Assembly (NCBI GenBank): GCA_934101795.1
Contig: CAKORY010000016.1
Coordinates: 1-23,551, forward strand
Length of the DNA stretch: 23,551 bases
Direction of reading: 5' to 3'
From: an uncultured Bacilli bacterium
Lineage (GTDB): Bacteria > Bacillota_I > Bacilli_A > RF39 > UBA660
Shown here in pieces: positions 1 to 7,502 of this stretch. Position numbers and translations under genes: made by a program. Positions within the stretch are counted from its first letter, which is position 1. Each line of letters opens with the position of its first letter. The notes below the pieces were generated by a model. The model saw only the letters and a program-made list of their open reading frames with translations. It was not told the DNA's origin and searched no databases.

Positions 1-8
1 AGCGAAAA

Positions 9-65
9 CCTCCTTTCAAAGATGCTATTATACATATATTTTTAAGGCTTTCAAGGCTTTCGACA
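9..65 (-). promoter_or_regulatory. Promoter, Spo0A-box-like sites and RBS of a gene starting off the left edge
   Basis: Read on the minus strand, a -35 TTGAAA (54-49) and a -10 TATAAT (32-27) are 16 bp apart. They are followed by a strong Shine-Dalgarno AGGAGG (14-9), so the start codon must lie just past the left edge. A TGTCGAA site (65-59) ends four bases before the -35. A second, TGTCGAG (85-79), lies exactly 20 bp further upstream. Both resemble the Spo0A box TGNCGAA. Two tandem copies of GAAAGCCTT overlap the box and the -35. The same layout recurs at 12063-12111. The promoter is seen directly; the regulator's identity is inferred. Confidence 0.6.
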
Positions 66-128
66 AAACATATCATGGCTCGACACACTATTTTGAACGA
101 GTTAACATTTCTTTACATTAATATAACA

Positions 129-215
129 TTTATTATGCAAAATATTTACATACTTAAAAAAGTATTTATCATCAAAACCTTCTTTTAAGTAATAACATAT
201 AAATTGCATAATAAA
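129..215. repeat. 12-bp perfect inverted repeat in a gene-free region
   Basis: TTTATTATGCAA (129-140) is matched by its exact reverse complement TTGCATAATAAA (204-215). A weaker hairpin with ATACTT/AAGTAT arms lies between them. The stretch 66-264 holds no credible gene. It separates the end of the serine hydrolase gene from the promoter of the off-edge gene. No U-run follows either outer arm, so it is not a standard terminator, and its function is unknown. Confidence 0.4.
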
Positions 216-264
216 AAGTCATAAAGTTTTTTTAGAAGTATAAAATTTTATTCATATGACAAAT

Positions 265-1233
265 TTAATTGTTTTCTAACACACTTTGGCAATACTCTTC
301 TTTTAATTCTAAATTCTTACTATAGATTTCATATACTTTTTTACTTATATTTTGCACTTTTGGTCCAAAAACATCTTGACCTAAGTTACCATATAAAGTA
401 AGAACTACTATAATATAAGGATTATCACCATCATAAATACCAATATCATGAAAACTTGCATCATACATACCATATTTATGATATATAATTTTATCATCAA
501 AACTTAAATAATTCATATTATTATTATTCATAGCTTTTTTTATCAAAGCACTATAATCATCATCTACTTCAAGAACACTATAAAGTCTTTCTAAACACTT
601 TGATGCCATTAATGCTGTATAATTTCTCACAAATGGATCTTCACTCACCATTACTAATTTAAAATCACTAAAATATTCTTTTAAAGTATCTAGCCCAATA
701 TACTTAATAAGCATAAAATGAGCAGTATTATCACTATAAGTTAACAAATGGTCTATAAGCTCTGATAAAGAAACTTCATCATAATATTTATGTTTTTTCA
801 TGCCAATACTTCCCTGCATCGCATCACTAGGCTTATAAACTAAAGTACTATTTAAATCAATATTACCCTCTCTTGCTTCTTCAACTAGATAGATAACCTC
901 AAACAACTTTGAAGTACTCGCAGAATAATAAATTTTCGTACTATTCATATTCCAAACATAATCATTATTAATGTCCTTAAAATAAATAGCTACCCCACTA
1001 GACTTTAATTCTTCAAAAGCATTATTAAATTCATCATCTAAAGTACTACTTGCATAAGGCTTGCTCATACAATTCATATATTCTTGTTTTTTTATAGCTT
1101 CCTCATCTTTAAAAGCATTGACAGTTTGATAAAACACACTATTTTCATTAAAATATCCAAGTTTATACCCTACTAGAAATGTTATAACTATTATTAAAAT
1201 AACACTAAACAAAAAAATCAACAACTTCTTCAT
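265..1233 (-). CDS. Membrane-anchored serine hydrolase of the class A beta-lactamase fold
   Basis: 322 residues. Residues 4-22 form an N-terminal membrane segment with no lipobox, so the domain should sit outside the membrane. The active-site signatures of the beta-lactamase/penicillin-recognising family are present: SxxK as S106-T-S-K109 and SDN at 167-169. The third motif, normally KTG, reads HKYG at 252-255. I chose the ATG at 1233, not the longer reading frame beginning at 1266: GAGGT lies at 1245-1241, and the upstream codons overlap the TATAAT -10. I see no clear counterpart of the class A Glu166 deacylation residue, so a cell-wall or peptide hydrolase or a penicillin-binding role fits as well as a true beta-lactamase. 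It is divergent from the surface-protein operon at 1351. The fold is confident; the substrate is unknown. Confidence 0.8.
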   Translation of the reverse strand: MKKLLIFLFSVILIIVITFLVGYKLGYFNENSVFYQTVNAFKDEEAIKKQEYMNCMSKPYASSTLDDEFNNAFEELKSSGVAIYFKDINNDYVWNMNSTKIYYSASTSKLFEVIYLVEEAREGNIDLNSTLVYKPSDAMQGSIGMKKHKYYDEVSLSELIDHLLTYSDNTAHFMLIKYIGLDTLKEYFSDFKLVMVSEDPFVRNYTALMASKCLERLYSVLEVDDDYSALIKKAMNNNNMNYLSFDDKIIYHKYGMYDASFHDIGIYDGDNPYIIVVLTLYGNLGQDVFGPKVQNISKKVYEIYSKNLELKEEYCQSVLENN

Positions 1234-1254
1234 AAACTTAACCTCAACACTAAT

Positions 1255-1282
1255 ATTATAAAACATAAATTTATTTTTGCAA
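1255..1282 (-). promoter_or_regulatory. Promoter of the serine hydrolase gene
   Basis: On the minus strand, TTGCAA (1282-1277) and TATAAT (1260-1255) are separated by 16 bp. This places transcription start about 15 bases before the chosen ATG. Confidence 0.55.
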
Positions 1283-1297
1283 ATACCTTTTATCCAC

Positions 1298-1326
1298 TTG
1301 TCCCTTCTAAAATATTATGTTATTAT
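1298..1326 (+). promoter_or_regulatory. Promoter of the surface protein / glycosidase operon
   Basis: TTGTCC (1298-1303) and TATTAT (1321-1326) are separated by 17 bp. The promoter lies back-to-back with the serine hydrolase promoter. Confidence 0.4.
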
Positions 1327-1350
1327 TTTTATAGAAGTTTTTGAAAGTAG

Positions 1351-2526
1351 TTGGTTTATATGAAAAAACAAAATAATACATTATTTATTGGACTTCTTAT
1401 TATATTTTTTATAATAATAGCACTCATAAGTTTTAATATATATAATGCTTATAAGAATACTAAAGATGTAACTCTTTTATCGGAATATATAGTAAATAAT
1501 ACCGAAATTGTAAATAGCAAAGAAGGATTAACTAAAGAAAACGGCACATATATTTTTAAAGGAGAATTAGAAAATAACTATGTACTATACAATAATATGT
1601 TATGGAGAATAATTAAAATAAATAGTGATAGTTCATTAAAACTTATCTTAGATGATTACATAAATATGCTACCTAAAAATCTTATTTCAACATTTTTTAA
1701 TAAATTTGAAAGTAATCTAGACCTAGATTACTTAATAGAAAATAATATTTGTAAAGATACATTTGATAATGAAAATAATATTACATGTCAAAAATTAGAA
1801 AAAGATAAATATGTTTCCTTACTTAGTGTATACGATTATATTAATTCATTTTACGGTAATAAGACATTTATAACAAATGACAAAGATAAATTATGGCTAT
1901 ATAATAATGACACTCACACAAACGGAGATAAATTAAGTACCTCCAATGAAAATAATTTTTATGAAATAAAACCCGTAATAACAATTAAAAATAGCACTTT
2001 ATATAAATCTGGAAATGGTACTAAAAATAATCCATATCAAATAGGTAACAATGATTTTTCAATCGGAGCAAAAGTACAAATAAATAATGATATGTACATA
2101 GTATATGACTTTAAAGATGATATTAAATTAATGAGTTTAAATACTATAGACAAAATATATAAAAATAATGTATTAGATTATTTAAATAATGAATATTATC
2201 AAAAATTAAGCTACAAAAATATTTTAAAAGATACAGTAATCTATAATGGTAAATATTCTAATAAAGAAAATGATATTACTAAAATACAAATAACTAAAAA
2301 AATTGGTATACCTAGTATATTAGATATTAAATTTGAAAGTAATATAAAAGATTATTATTTAGCAAATAAAGTAAATGATTTTGATTTAATTTATAATAAT
2401 CCTGTTATATATGGAGATAAAAAAACATTACATCAAACAAGATACACAATAACTTTAGATAAGAAAGAAATAAATAACTTTACTAAAGAAAATAATGTGT
2501 ATATTTATAAAGAAGGTGCAAAATGA
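1351..2526 (+). CDS. Membrane-anchored surface protein with SGnGTxxNPYxI-type motif, function unknown
   Basis: 391 residues from TTG 1351, or 388 from ATG 1360; neither has a strong ribosome binding site, so the start is uncertain. A hydrophobic segment at about 12-30 anchors it, with the rest predicted outside. The body carries a module also seen in the protein at 8074-9357: NYVLYNNMLWRIIKI (76-90), a segment SLLSVYDYINSFY (156-168), and a closing IKPVITI followed by SGNGTKNNPYQI (206-231). After that, GAKVQINNDMYIVYDF (239-254) looks like the start of a second, degenerate copy. It is very rich in Asn, Lys and Ile. The stop overlaps the next ATG by four bases, so the two are translationally coupled. 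I recognise the module as common in uncultured gut Bacillota surface proteins but know no function for it. Confidence 0.7.
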   Translation: MVYMKKQNNTLFIGLLIIFFIIIALISFNIYNAYKNTKDVTLLSEYIVNNTEIVNSKEGLTKENGTYIFKGELENNYVLYNNMLWRIIKINSDSSLKLILDDYINMLPKNLISTFFNKFESNLDLDYLIENNICKDTFDNENNITCQKLEKDKYVSLLSVYDYINSFYGNKTFITNDKDKLWLYNNDTHTNGDKLSTSNENNFYEIKPVITIKNSTLYKSGNGTKNNPYQIGNNDFSIGAKVQINNDMYIVYDFKDDIKLMSLNTIDKIYKNNVLDYLNNEYYQKLSYKNILKDTVIYNGKYSNKENDITKIQITKKIGIPSILDIKFESNIKDYYLANKVNDFDLIYNNPVIYGDKKTLHQTRYTITLDKKEINNFTKENNVYIYKEGAK

Positions 2527-3464
2527 AAAAAAATAAAATAATGTTAGTAATTGATTTATTATTTGCAATTTTTTTAATATTAACAATAACTTTTAACAAA
2601 AACATTGAAAGTAAAATATTAGAAAAAAGATTTAAAGAAGAAATAAGTAAAACTAAAACCAGTTATGAACCTATTAAATTTGAAAAGAATTTATTAATTG
2701 AAACAAATGATGAAAAAGTATATGATAATAAATATGAAGCTGAAATTTTAAATAAAGAAAATGAAAATGATGATTATAAAATTATTGATTTAACAGTTGC
2801 TGGTAACAAAGGATGGCTTGTAGTGGTTTATGATCCAAGTGATGTTAGAATTATGAAAAGCAAAGCATTTAAAACCCCAAACAATGATGGTAAAGAAAAC
2901 ATAATTGATATGACAGCAAGATATAAAGCCACAATCGGAGTTAATGGCGGAGGCTTTTATGACGATGGAAAAGTAAGTAAAGATATACCTTTTGGATATA
3001 TAATTGAAAATGGTAAAGTAATTTACCAATCACACAATAGAAAGTCAGATCTAATTGGCATGAGTAATGATAATAAATTAATGCTCGTCCATGCAACTGG
3101 TGAAGAAGCAATTAAAATGGGAATGAGAGATGCTTTAGAATTTGGTCCATTCTTAATTATTGATGGTAAAAGACAAACAAACCTAAAACCAACTAGAGCA
3201 GCTAGAAATATGATAGCTCAAAGAGATGATGGCATAATGTTATTTCTAGTAACAGATGGAGCGTCTTACCGAGGTATAACATTTGATGAAGGAATAGATG
3301 TTTTAGAAAAATATGGAGCTACTACCGCAGCAAACTTAGATGGTGGTGCAAGTACACAACTAGTAGTAAATGGTAAAATGTTAAATTCACCCAAAAATGC
3401 ATTAGGTATTCCCATACCAAAAGGAAGAACTGTTGTTAATGGCTGGGGCATTTTTACATCATAA
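2523..3464 (+). CDS. Phosphodiester glycosidase family protein (NAGPA domain)
   Basis: 313 residues. An N-terminal membrane segment at 7-24 leads into a spacer and then a NAGPA (PF09992-type) domain from about 85 to the end. Family signatures seen are VNGGGF (140-145), EFGPFLIIDG (206-215), TRAARN (224-229) and NLDGGAST (271-278). This family cleaves GlcNAc-1-phosphodiesters or related sugar phosphodiesters, and bacterial members act on surface glycans or wall polymers. The target here is unknown. Its start ATG overlaps the preceding stop (ATGA), so it should be made with the upstream surface protein, at the outer face of the membrane. A hairpin follows the stop at once. The domain call is strong; the substrate is inference. 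Confidence 0.9.
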   Translation: MKKNKIMLVIDLLFAIFLILTITFNKNIESKILEKRFKEEISKTKTSYEPIKFEKNLLIETNDEKVYDNKYEAEILNKENENDDYKIIDLTVAGNKGWLVVVYDPSDVRIMKSKAFKTPNNDGKENIIDMTARYKATIGVNGGGFYDDGKVSKDIPFGYIIENGKVIYQSHNRKSDLIGMSNDNKLMLVHATGEEAIKMGMRDALEFGPFLIIDGKRQTNLKPTRAARNMIAQRDDGIMLFLVTDGASYRGITFDEGIDVLEKYGATTAANLDGGASTQLVVNGKMLNSPKNALGIPIPKGRTVVNGWGIFTS

Positions 3465-3488
3465 AACCACGATTTTAACCGTGGTTTT
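3463..3488. terminator. Bidirectional hairpin terminator between convergent genes
   Basis: AAAACCACG (3463-3471) pairs with CGTGGTTTT (3480-3488) over an 8-base loop. Four T follow on either strand. It overlaps the stop codon of the glycosidase gene and faces the end of the thioredoxin-like gene. Confidence 0.65.
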
Positions 3489-3501
3489 AAATTGCAATTT
3501 A

Positions 3502-3957
3502 TTATTTAGAAATATTAATATAATTATTAATCCAATCTTTAAACTTATTAACATCTTGATATTTTTCTAAATCATCATCCTTATTAGCATCTAAATAAGC
3601 TATAATTTTATTATTTTCAACAATTAAAACAGATGGAGCATATTTAACTGTATCATATAAATAAGTATTTTTAAATTCCGAAAAAGGCATTGATAAAAAA
3701 TCTATTTTATAATCACTAGCAAATGATTTAAATATTTTTTCACAAGAAATAGGTAAACTACAAAAATTATTATATGTAAATAACAAATATGTAGTATCAC
3801 TATAATCTTCTAAAGATTTACTATCTATTTCAATAAAATTACCTTTATTATAAAACATATCACTTAAAAATATTTTATTAGAATCTACATTTTTATAATT
3901 AGAACAACCAACACAAACTATAATAATAAGTAATAATAAAAATATTTTTTTTACCAT
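3502..3957 (-). CDS. Thioredoxin-like lipoprotein
   Basis: 151 residues. A short lysine-containing N terminus, a hydrophobic stretch (4-14) and the lipobox-like VCVGC ending at Cys18 indicate a membrane-anchored lipoprotein. The rest fits a small thioredoxin fold: a strand TTYLLFTY (55-62), then Cys66 and Cys72 in FCSLPISC where the redox site should be, and YAPSVLIV (106-113) as the cis-proline region. The cysteines are spaced CxxxxxC rather than the usual CxxC, so classical disulfide exchange is not assured. The gene starts one base into the stop codon of the membrane rhodanese (TAATG), with GGAG upstream, so the two are coupled. Together they suggest sulfur or thiol chemistry at the outer membrane face. 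The lipoprotein call is firm; the redox role is inferred. Confidence 0.65.
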   Translation of the reverse strand: MVKKIFLLLLIIIVCVGCSNYKNVDSNKIFLSDMFYNKGNFIEIDSKSLEDYSDTTYLLFTYNNFCSLPISCEKIFKSFASDYKIDFLSMPFSEFKNTYLYDTVKYAPSVLIVENNKIIAYLDANKDDDLEKYQDVNKFKDWINNYINISK

Positions 3958-4655
3958 TATTTAATCTCCGTTAATCTACTAAAATCTATATTATGATAAG
4001 CAACCTTAGAAAAATCACATTTCTTTGAACCATTAATTTTTGTACTTATAGAGTTTTTACCTTCATAATTCCAATATCCACCAACATTATATATTTTACT
4101 AGTATCCCAACCAAGAGCTCCAAGCATTTGTTTAGTAAAGTTAGCATAACCACCTGCACCACACATAATAAATATAATTTTATCTTTTGGAAAAATATAT
4201 TCTAAAATTTCCATAGATTCTTTATAATTTGCAACATATTTTCCATCTTCTAATCTAAATAAAGTTTTACCTTTATATAAACCAGTTACATTTTCACTTT
4301 TCTTTTGATCAACATATTCTTTAGGAAACTCAGTTAAATAAGCATAAGGAATAACTTCAAACCCTTTAACAAAACCAGTTAAATCTCTTTCTCCCCCTTT
4401 ATTTTCCCAAGTCGCAGTATCTTCAAGCATTCTTACATCTCTATAAACAACATCAGATCTATCAAGATAATTATCTATAGTTTTTTCATTAATATTTTTG
4501 TCAATATCATAAACACCTCTAAGTCCTTCAGACTTTTCTTGTTTAGGTAATTCATTTGCTACATCACATTTATCATTTTTCATAATAAATGATACTGTAC
4601 TACCTAATAACACTCCAATAACAATTGCAATAATAATTTTTAAATAACTTTTCAT
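3957..4655 (-). CDS. Membrane-anchored rhodanese-like protein
   Basis: 232 residues. I chose the ATG at 4655 over an upstream extension to 4703 because GGAGGAG (4667-4661) is ideally placed for it. Residues 6-25 are a membrane segment. A rhodanese-like domain follows: VVYRDVRMLED (69-79) matches the early Asp-Val-Arg strand, GFVKGFEVIPYAYL (94-107) matches the gHIpGAinIPy region, and IIFIMCGAGGYANF (160-173) holds the active-loop cysteine Cys165. YNVGGYWNYEG (189-199) is the usual closing segment. Rhodaneses transfer sulfane sulfur, but many extracytoplasmic ones only bind or carry oxidised thiols. It is coupled to the downstream thioredoxin-like lipoprotein. A possible promoter TTGTAT-18-TATTAT lies just before its ribosome binding site. 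The domain is confident; the reaction is not known. Confidence 0.78.
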   Translation of the reverse strand: MKSYLKIIIAIVIGVLLGSTVSFIMKNDKCDVANELPKQEKSEGLRGVYDIDKNINEKTIDNYLDRSDVVYRDVRMLEDTATWENKGGERDLTGFVKGFEVIPYAYLTEFPKEYVDQKKSENVTGLYKGKTLFRLEDGKYVANYKESMEILEYIFPKDKIIFIMCGAGGYANFTKQMLGALGWDTSKIYNVGGYWNYEGKNSISTKINGSKKCDFSKVAYHNIDFSRLTEIK

Positions 4656-4743
4656 ATTTTCTCCTCCAATAACATAATAACAATTTACACCCCAAAAATA
4701 CAATAACTAACAAGTTGAATAAAACTCAACTAATCGTTGAGGC

Positions 4744-4772
4744 AAAAAAATAAAGAAGCCATAAGGCTTCTT
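4744..4772 (-). terminator. Terminator of the two-component operon
   Basis: Read on the minus strand, AAGAAGCC pairs with GGCTTCTT over the loop TTAT (4772-4753). The tail TTTATTTTTTT follows. It lies downstream of the histidine kinase gene. Confidence 0.8.
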
Positions 4773-4925
4773 ATAAAAAAGTGTGAGTTTGAGTTTATAT
4801 GTTAATTGTGTATAGTTTGCATTTGCATATTATAAACTATTTTTTATCTTATATAACATCCCTCCTTTGTTACAATATTATGATAACAAAGAATTATGAA
4901 ATATTTATGTTGAAATTATGAAAGT
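4773..4925 (-). other. Gap with strong Shine-Dalgarno and inverted repeat but no credible gene
   Basis: On the minus strand, AAAGGAGGG (4868-4860) sits between an 8-bp inverted repeat CTTTGTTA/TAACAAAG (4891-4884 and 4872-4865) and a terminator. The only reading frames after it are 8-9 codons long (MLYKIKNSL and MQMQTIHN), and the first ATG is too close to the Shine-Dalgarno. A TATAAT (4834-4829) has no good -35. It may be a relic of a lost gene, a tiny peptide gene, or part of the histidine kinase mRNA tail. Confidence 0.3.
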
Positions 4926-6317
4926 TTATATTTTAATTTTAAAATAAAATGTAGAACCTTTTTTTAAAACACTTTTAACACCATATTCATAACCATGAAG
5001 TTCAAGTATTTCTTTAACTATAGATAAACCAAGCCCCGTAGAAACAACATTTCTTTGATGATTTTTATCATTTTTATAATATTTATTCCATATATAAGGT
5101 ATTTCACTTTCTTTAATACCTTTACCAGTGTCTATAATCTCCACCAAATAATATTTTTTATGCTTAGTAACTCTAACAGTTACAGTTTTATCATCACCAG
5201 TATAATTAATAGCATTATTGATTAAATTATATATTACTTGATTTAGTTTCTTTTTATCAGCTTTTATCATGATATTATCTGGCATATCAACATTAATAAT
5301 ATATTTCTCTGTTTCTTTAATAATTTGATATCTATTAACAATTTTTTTAATATCAAGAGCTAAATCAAACTTTTCAATGTTTAAAGTATCAGCATTAGAT
5401 TGCATTCTAGATAAATCTAATATATCATTTACTAAAACAGTTAATCTATCGGTTTCATCAACTATTATTCCTAAGTGTTCATTCATTTTATCTTGATCTT
5501 TATAAGAAATATCCCTAATCATTTCTGCATAAGCTTTAATCATTGTAAGAGGTGTTTTTAAATCATGGGAAACATTTGCCATTAAATCTCTACGTAACTC
5601 ATCAGTTTTTATCATTTCTTCTTGAGCTTGTGATAAAGCCTCCGACAATTCATCAATTTCTTTAATACCAGAATCTTCAAAGGAAACATCTGTATCCCCA
5701 GTTCCAAGTTTCTTAGCTTTTTTAGTTATTTTAGTTATTGGCTCTGTTATTTTATTAGATAAGAAAATTGACATAATAATACCTATAAATATTCCAATTA
5801 CACAAACATACATAAGTTGTCTTTTAATAAGCAATGTAAAATCTGATATATCCTCCAAGTTAGAGTAAATAAAGACATCACTACTACCAACTTTTACTCC
5901 ATACATTAAAGCTGAAATATGTTTATCATCATTTACAAATCTGTATGACTTAAGAAGTTCTTCTGATTGAACAAAATTATACATAAGTTCTTTAACCTTT
6001 GTATTATTAGATTTTAAAGCACAACCATTCATATTAATATTATAAGTATCAACAATACTAGAATTGCTTGTTAAAACAATACACACATCATTATCATAAG
6101 CAATATCTTGAAGTTTTGACACTAATTCAATTGAATTAGTTTTTTTAAGTGAATTAACAATATTATCCATATTATCTATTTGTTCTTTTTCATAATAAAT
6201 ATCAAGTATTTTAATTTGACAAACCCAAAGAAGTACAATTATAACAATATTATAACTAAGTAAAAAGAACAATGTCTTTGCTTGTATACTAGTTTTATTT
6301 TTAGTCTTCATAAACAA
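4926..6317 (-). CDS. Sensor histidine kinase (HAMP, HisKA, HATPase)
   Basis: 463 residues counted from a TTG at 6317, or 461 from the ATG at 6311; AGGA is spaced better for the TTG. TM1 at about 15-33, an extracytoplasmic sensor region to about 165, and TM2 at about 168-187. A HAMP linker follows (about 188-240), then the dimerisation/phosphoacceptor helix with NVSHDLKTP and His251. The ATPase domain shows the N-box NLINNAINYT (364-373), G1 DTGKGI (396-401) and G2 STGLGLSIV (426-434). The gene overlaps the end of the response regulator gene, so the pair is coupled and certainly cognate. The sensor region has two cysteines (79 and 99) and no domain I can name, so the stimulus is unknown. A terminator follows 150 bases downstream. 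Confidence 0.95.
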   Translation of the reverse strand: MFMKTKNKTSIQAKTLFFLLSYNIVIIVLLWVCQIKILDIYYEKEQIDNMDNIVNSLKKTNSIELVSKLQDIAYDNDVCIVLTSNSSIVDTYNINMNGCALKSNNTKVKELMYNFVQSEELLKSYRFVNDDKHISALMYGVKVGSSDVFIYSNLEDISDFTLLIKRQLMYVCVIGIFIGIIMSIFLSNKITEPITKITKKAKKLGTGDTDVSFEDSGIKEIDELSEALSQAQEEMIKTDELRRDLMANVSHDLKTPLTMIKAYAEMIRDISYKDQDKMNEHLGIIVDETDRLTVLVNDILDLSRMQSNADTLNIEKFDLALDIKKIVNRYQIIKETEKYIINVDMPDNIMIKADKKKLNQVIYNLINNAINYTGDDKTVTVRVTKHKKYYLVEIIDTGKGIKESEIPYIWNKYYKNDKNHQRNVVSTGLGLSIVKEILELHGYEYGVKSVLKKGSTFYFKIKI

Positions 6318-6963
6318 ACTTATATCCTATTGCACGCACTGTAACAATCATATCTTTATACTTACCTAAATGTTTTCTTAAAGTTTTAACATGAGTATCA
6401 ACAGTTCTATCATCACCATAAAAATCATAACCCCAGATATGAGAAAGTAAATTTTCCCTAGATAAAGCTATATTTTTATTATCTATAAAATACTTAAGTA
6501 AATCATATTCTTTCGGGGTCAAATAAATCTTTTTATTATCAATATAAACATCATGAGCTAAATCATCAAGTTTAATACCTTTAATTTCAAAAATATTATT
6601 AACAACTTCTTTTCTCTTTGTAACAGCTTTAATTCTTGCCACTAATTCTTTTGGACTAAAAGGTTTAGTAACATAATCATCAATACCTAAATCAAAACCA
6701 ATAAGTTTATCATATTCCTCACCACGTGCAGAAAGCATAATAAAAGGAATATCCTTAAGTTTTTTAATTTCTCGACATGCAGAATAGCCGTCCATCTTAG
6801 GCATCATAATATCCATAATAATTATATCAAAATCTTGTTGTTTAACTTTATCAACAGCTTCAAGTCCATTCGCAGCTTCATCTACTTCAAAACCTTCAAG
6901 AAGTAAATATTCTTTTATAACATCTCTGATTAACTTTTCATCATCTACTACTAAAACACGCAT
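6301..6963 (-). CDS. OmpR/PhoB-family response regulator
   Basis: 220 residues. The receiver domain (1-115) has the acidic pocket D7/D8, phosphoacceptor Asp51 in IIIMDIMMPKMDG, Ser78 in MLSAR, and Lys100 in VTKPF. The C-terminal winged helix (about 125-220) has the family signature DDRTVDTHVKTLRKHLG and ends RAIGYKF. The start ATG at 6963 is preceded by AGGTGA. The gene comes first in the pair and overlaps the kinase. A possible promoter with a TATATA-like -10 lies at about 6975-7010 but is weak, so co-transcription from the 7420 gene upstream (55-base gap) is also possible. Targets are unknown. Confidence 0.95.
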   Translation of the reverse strand: MRVLVVDDEKLIRDVIKEYLLLEGFEVDEAANGLEAVDKVKQQDFDIIIMDIMMPKMDGYSACREIKKLKDIPFIMLSARGEEYDKLIGFDLGIDDYVTKPFSPKELVARIKAVTKRKEVVNNIFEIKGIKLDDLAHDVYIDNKKIYLTPKEYDLLKYFIDNKNIALSRENLLSHIWGYDFYGDDRTVDTHVKTLRKHLGKYKDMIVTVRAIGYKFVYED

Positions 6964-7018
6964 TTAAATCACCTACCTACAAGTATATATATAATTTGTG
7001 AAAAACATATGAAAAAAT

Positions 7019-7420
7019 TTATTTTCTAATAAAATCCTCTTCAGGATAACTTATTTTCTTACTAACAGGATCCATTTTTTCCACAAAACTATTTACTTTA
7101 ATATTTTTAATTTGATAAATAAATTCATCAATACCATAATAATCTTTATGAGATAAAACTTCTGTAACAATTGTAAATATCTTATATCCATGAGCCCTTT
7201 TATAAATAAAGCCTTCAAATGATTTATTACAATCATAACCATAAAATAATCCATTAGCATAAATATAATTAGGTTCTCTCTTTAAAGACATCCATACTAC
7301 TTCTCCATTCTTTAAAGCCTCACTATTTCTAACTAAATATCTAATTTCTCTAGCTTCATCTAACGAAATATCCATATAAGGAAAGTATTTTTCTTCTTCA
7401 ATTATATTATCAAATTCCAT
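7019..7420 (-). CDS. Hypothetical protein, 133 residues
   Basis: I do not recognise this family. Translation is taken from the ATG at 7420, which has AGAAGGA six bases upstream; an in-frame TTG two codons earlier has no such site. There is no signal peptide, membrane segment or lipobox, so it should be cytoplasmic and soluble. The first 40 residues are acidic and probably helical. The middle has aromatic-rich strands (YIYANGLFYGYD, GFIYKRAHGYKIFTIVTEVL). It has its own promoter and lies 55 bases before the response regulator gene on the same strand, so it may be co-transcribed with the two-component system. No function is assigned. Confidence 0.65.
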   Translation of the reverse strand: MEFDNIIEEEKYFPYMDISLDEAREIRYLVRNSEALKNGEVVWMSLKREPNYIYANGLFYGYDCNKSFEGFIYKRAHGYKIFTIVTEVLSHKDYYGIDEFIYQIKNIKVNSFVEKMDPVSKKISYPEEDFIRK

Positions 7421-7443
7421 AGACAATCCTTCTCTCTAGAAAT

Positions 7444-7472
7444 ATTATAGCAAATAAAGAAAAAAGTAGCAA
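7444..7472 (-). promoter_or_regulatory. Promoter of the 133-residue protein gene
   Basis: On the minus strand, TTGCTA (7472-7467) and TATAAT (7449-7444) are separated by exactly 17 bp. The -35 lies inside the hairpin of the terminator at 7460-7480, so termination from the right and initiation to the left share the same bases. Confidence 0.6.
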
Positions 7473-7480
7473 ATGCTACT
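7460..7480 (-). terminator. Terminator downstream of the surface-protein gene, beyond the IS
   Basis: On the minus strand, AGTAGC pairs with GCTACT over ATTT, followed by a run of six T (7465-7460). It is the first terminator after the surface-protein gene at 8074-9357. The insertion element now lies between them, which suggests it was that gene's original terminator. Confidence 0.6.
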
Positions 7481-7502
7481 TAATCTCCAATAATACTTAC
7501 CT

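Noticed and set aside
265..1266. Antibiotic-resistance beta-lactamase
   Set aside because: The KTG motif is altered and no deacylating Glu is evident, so resistance cannot be claimed.
4832..4861. Tiny peptide frame MLYKIKNSL after AAAGGAGGG
   Set aside because: The ATG is only about one base from the Shine-Dalgarno and the frame is nine codons long; kept only as an observation.
6767..6776. Another Spo0A-box-like TCGACA inside the response regulator gene
   Set aside because: It lies in conserved coding sequence with no promoter nearby.
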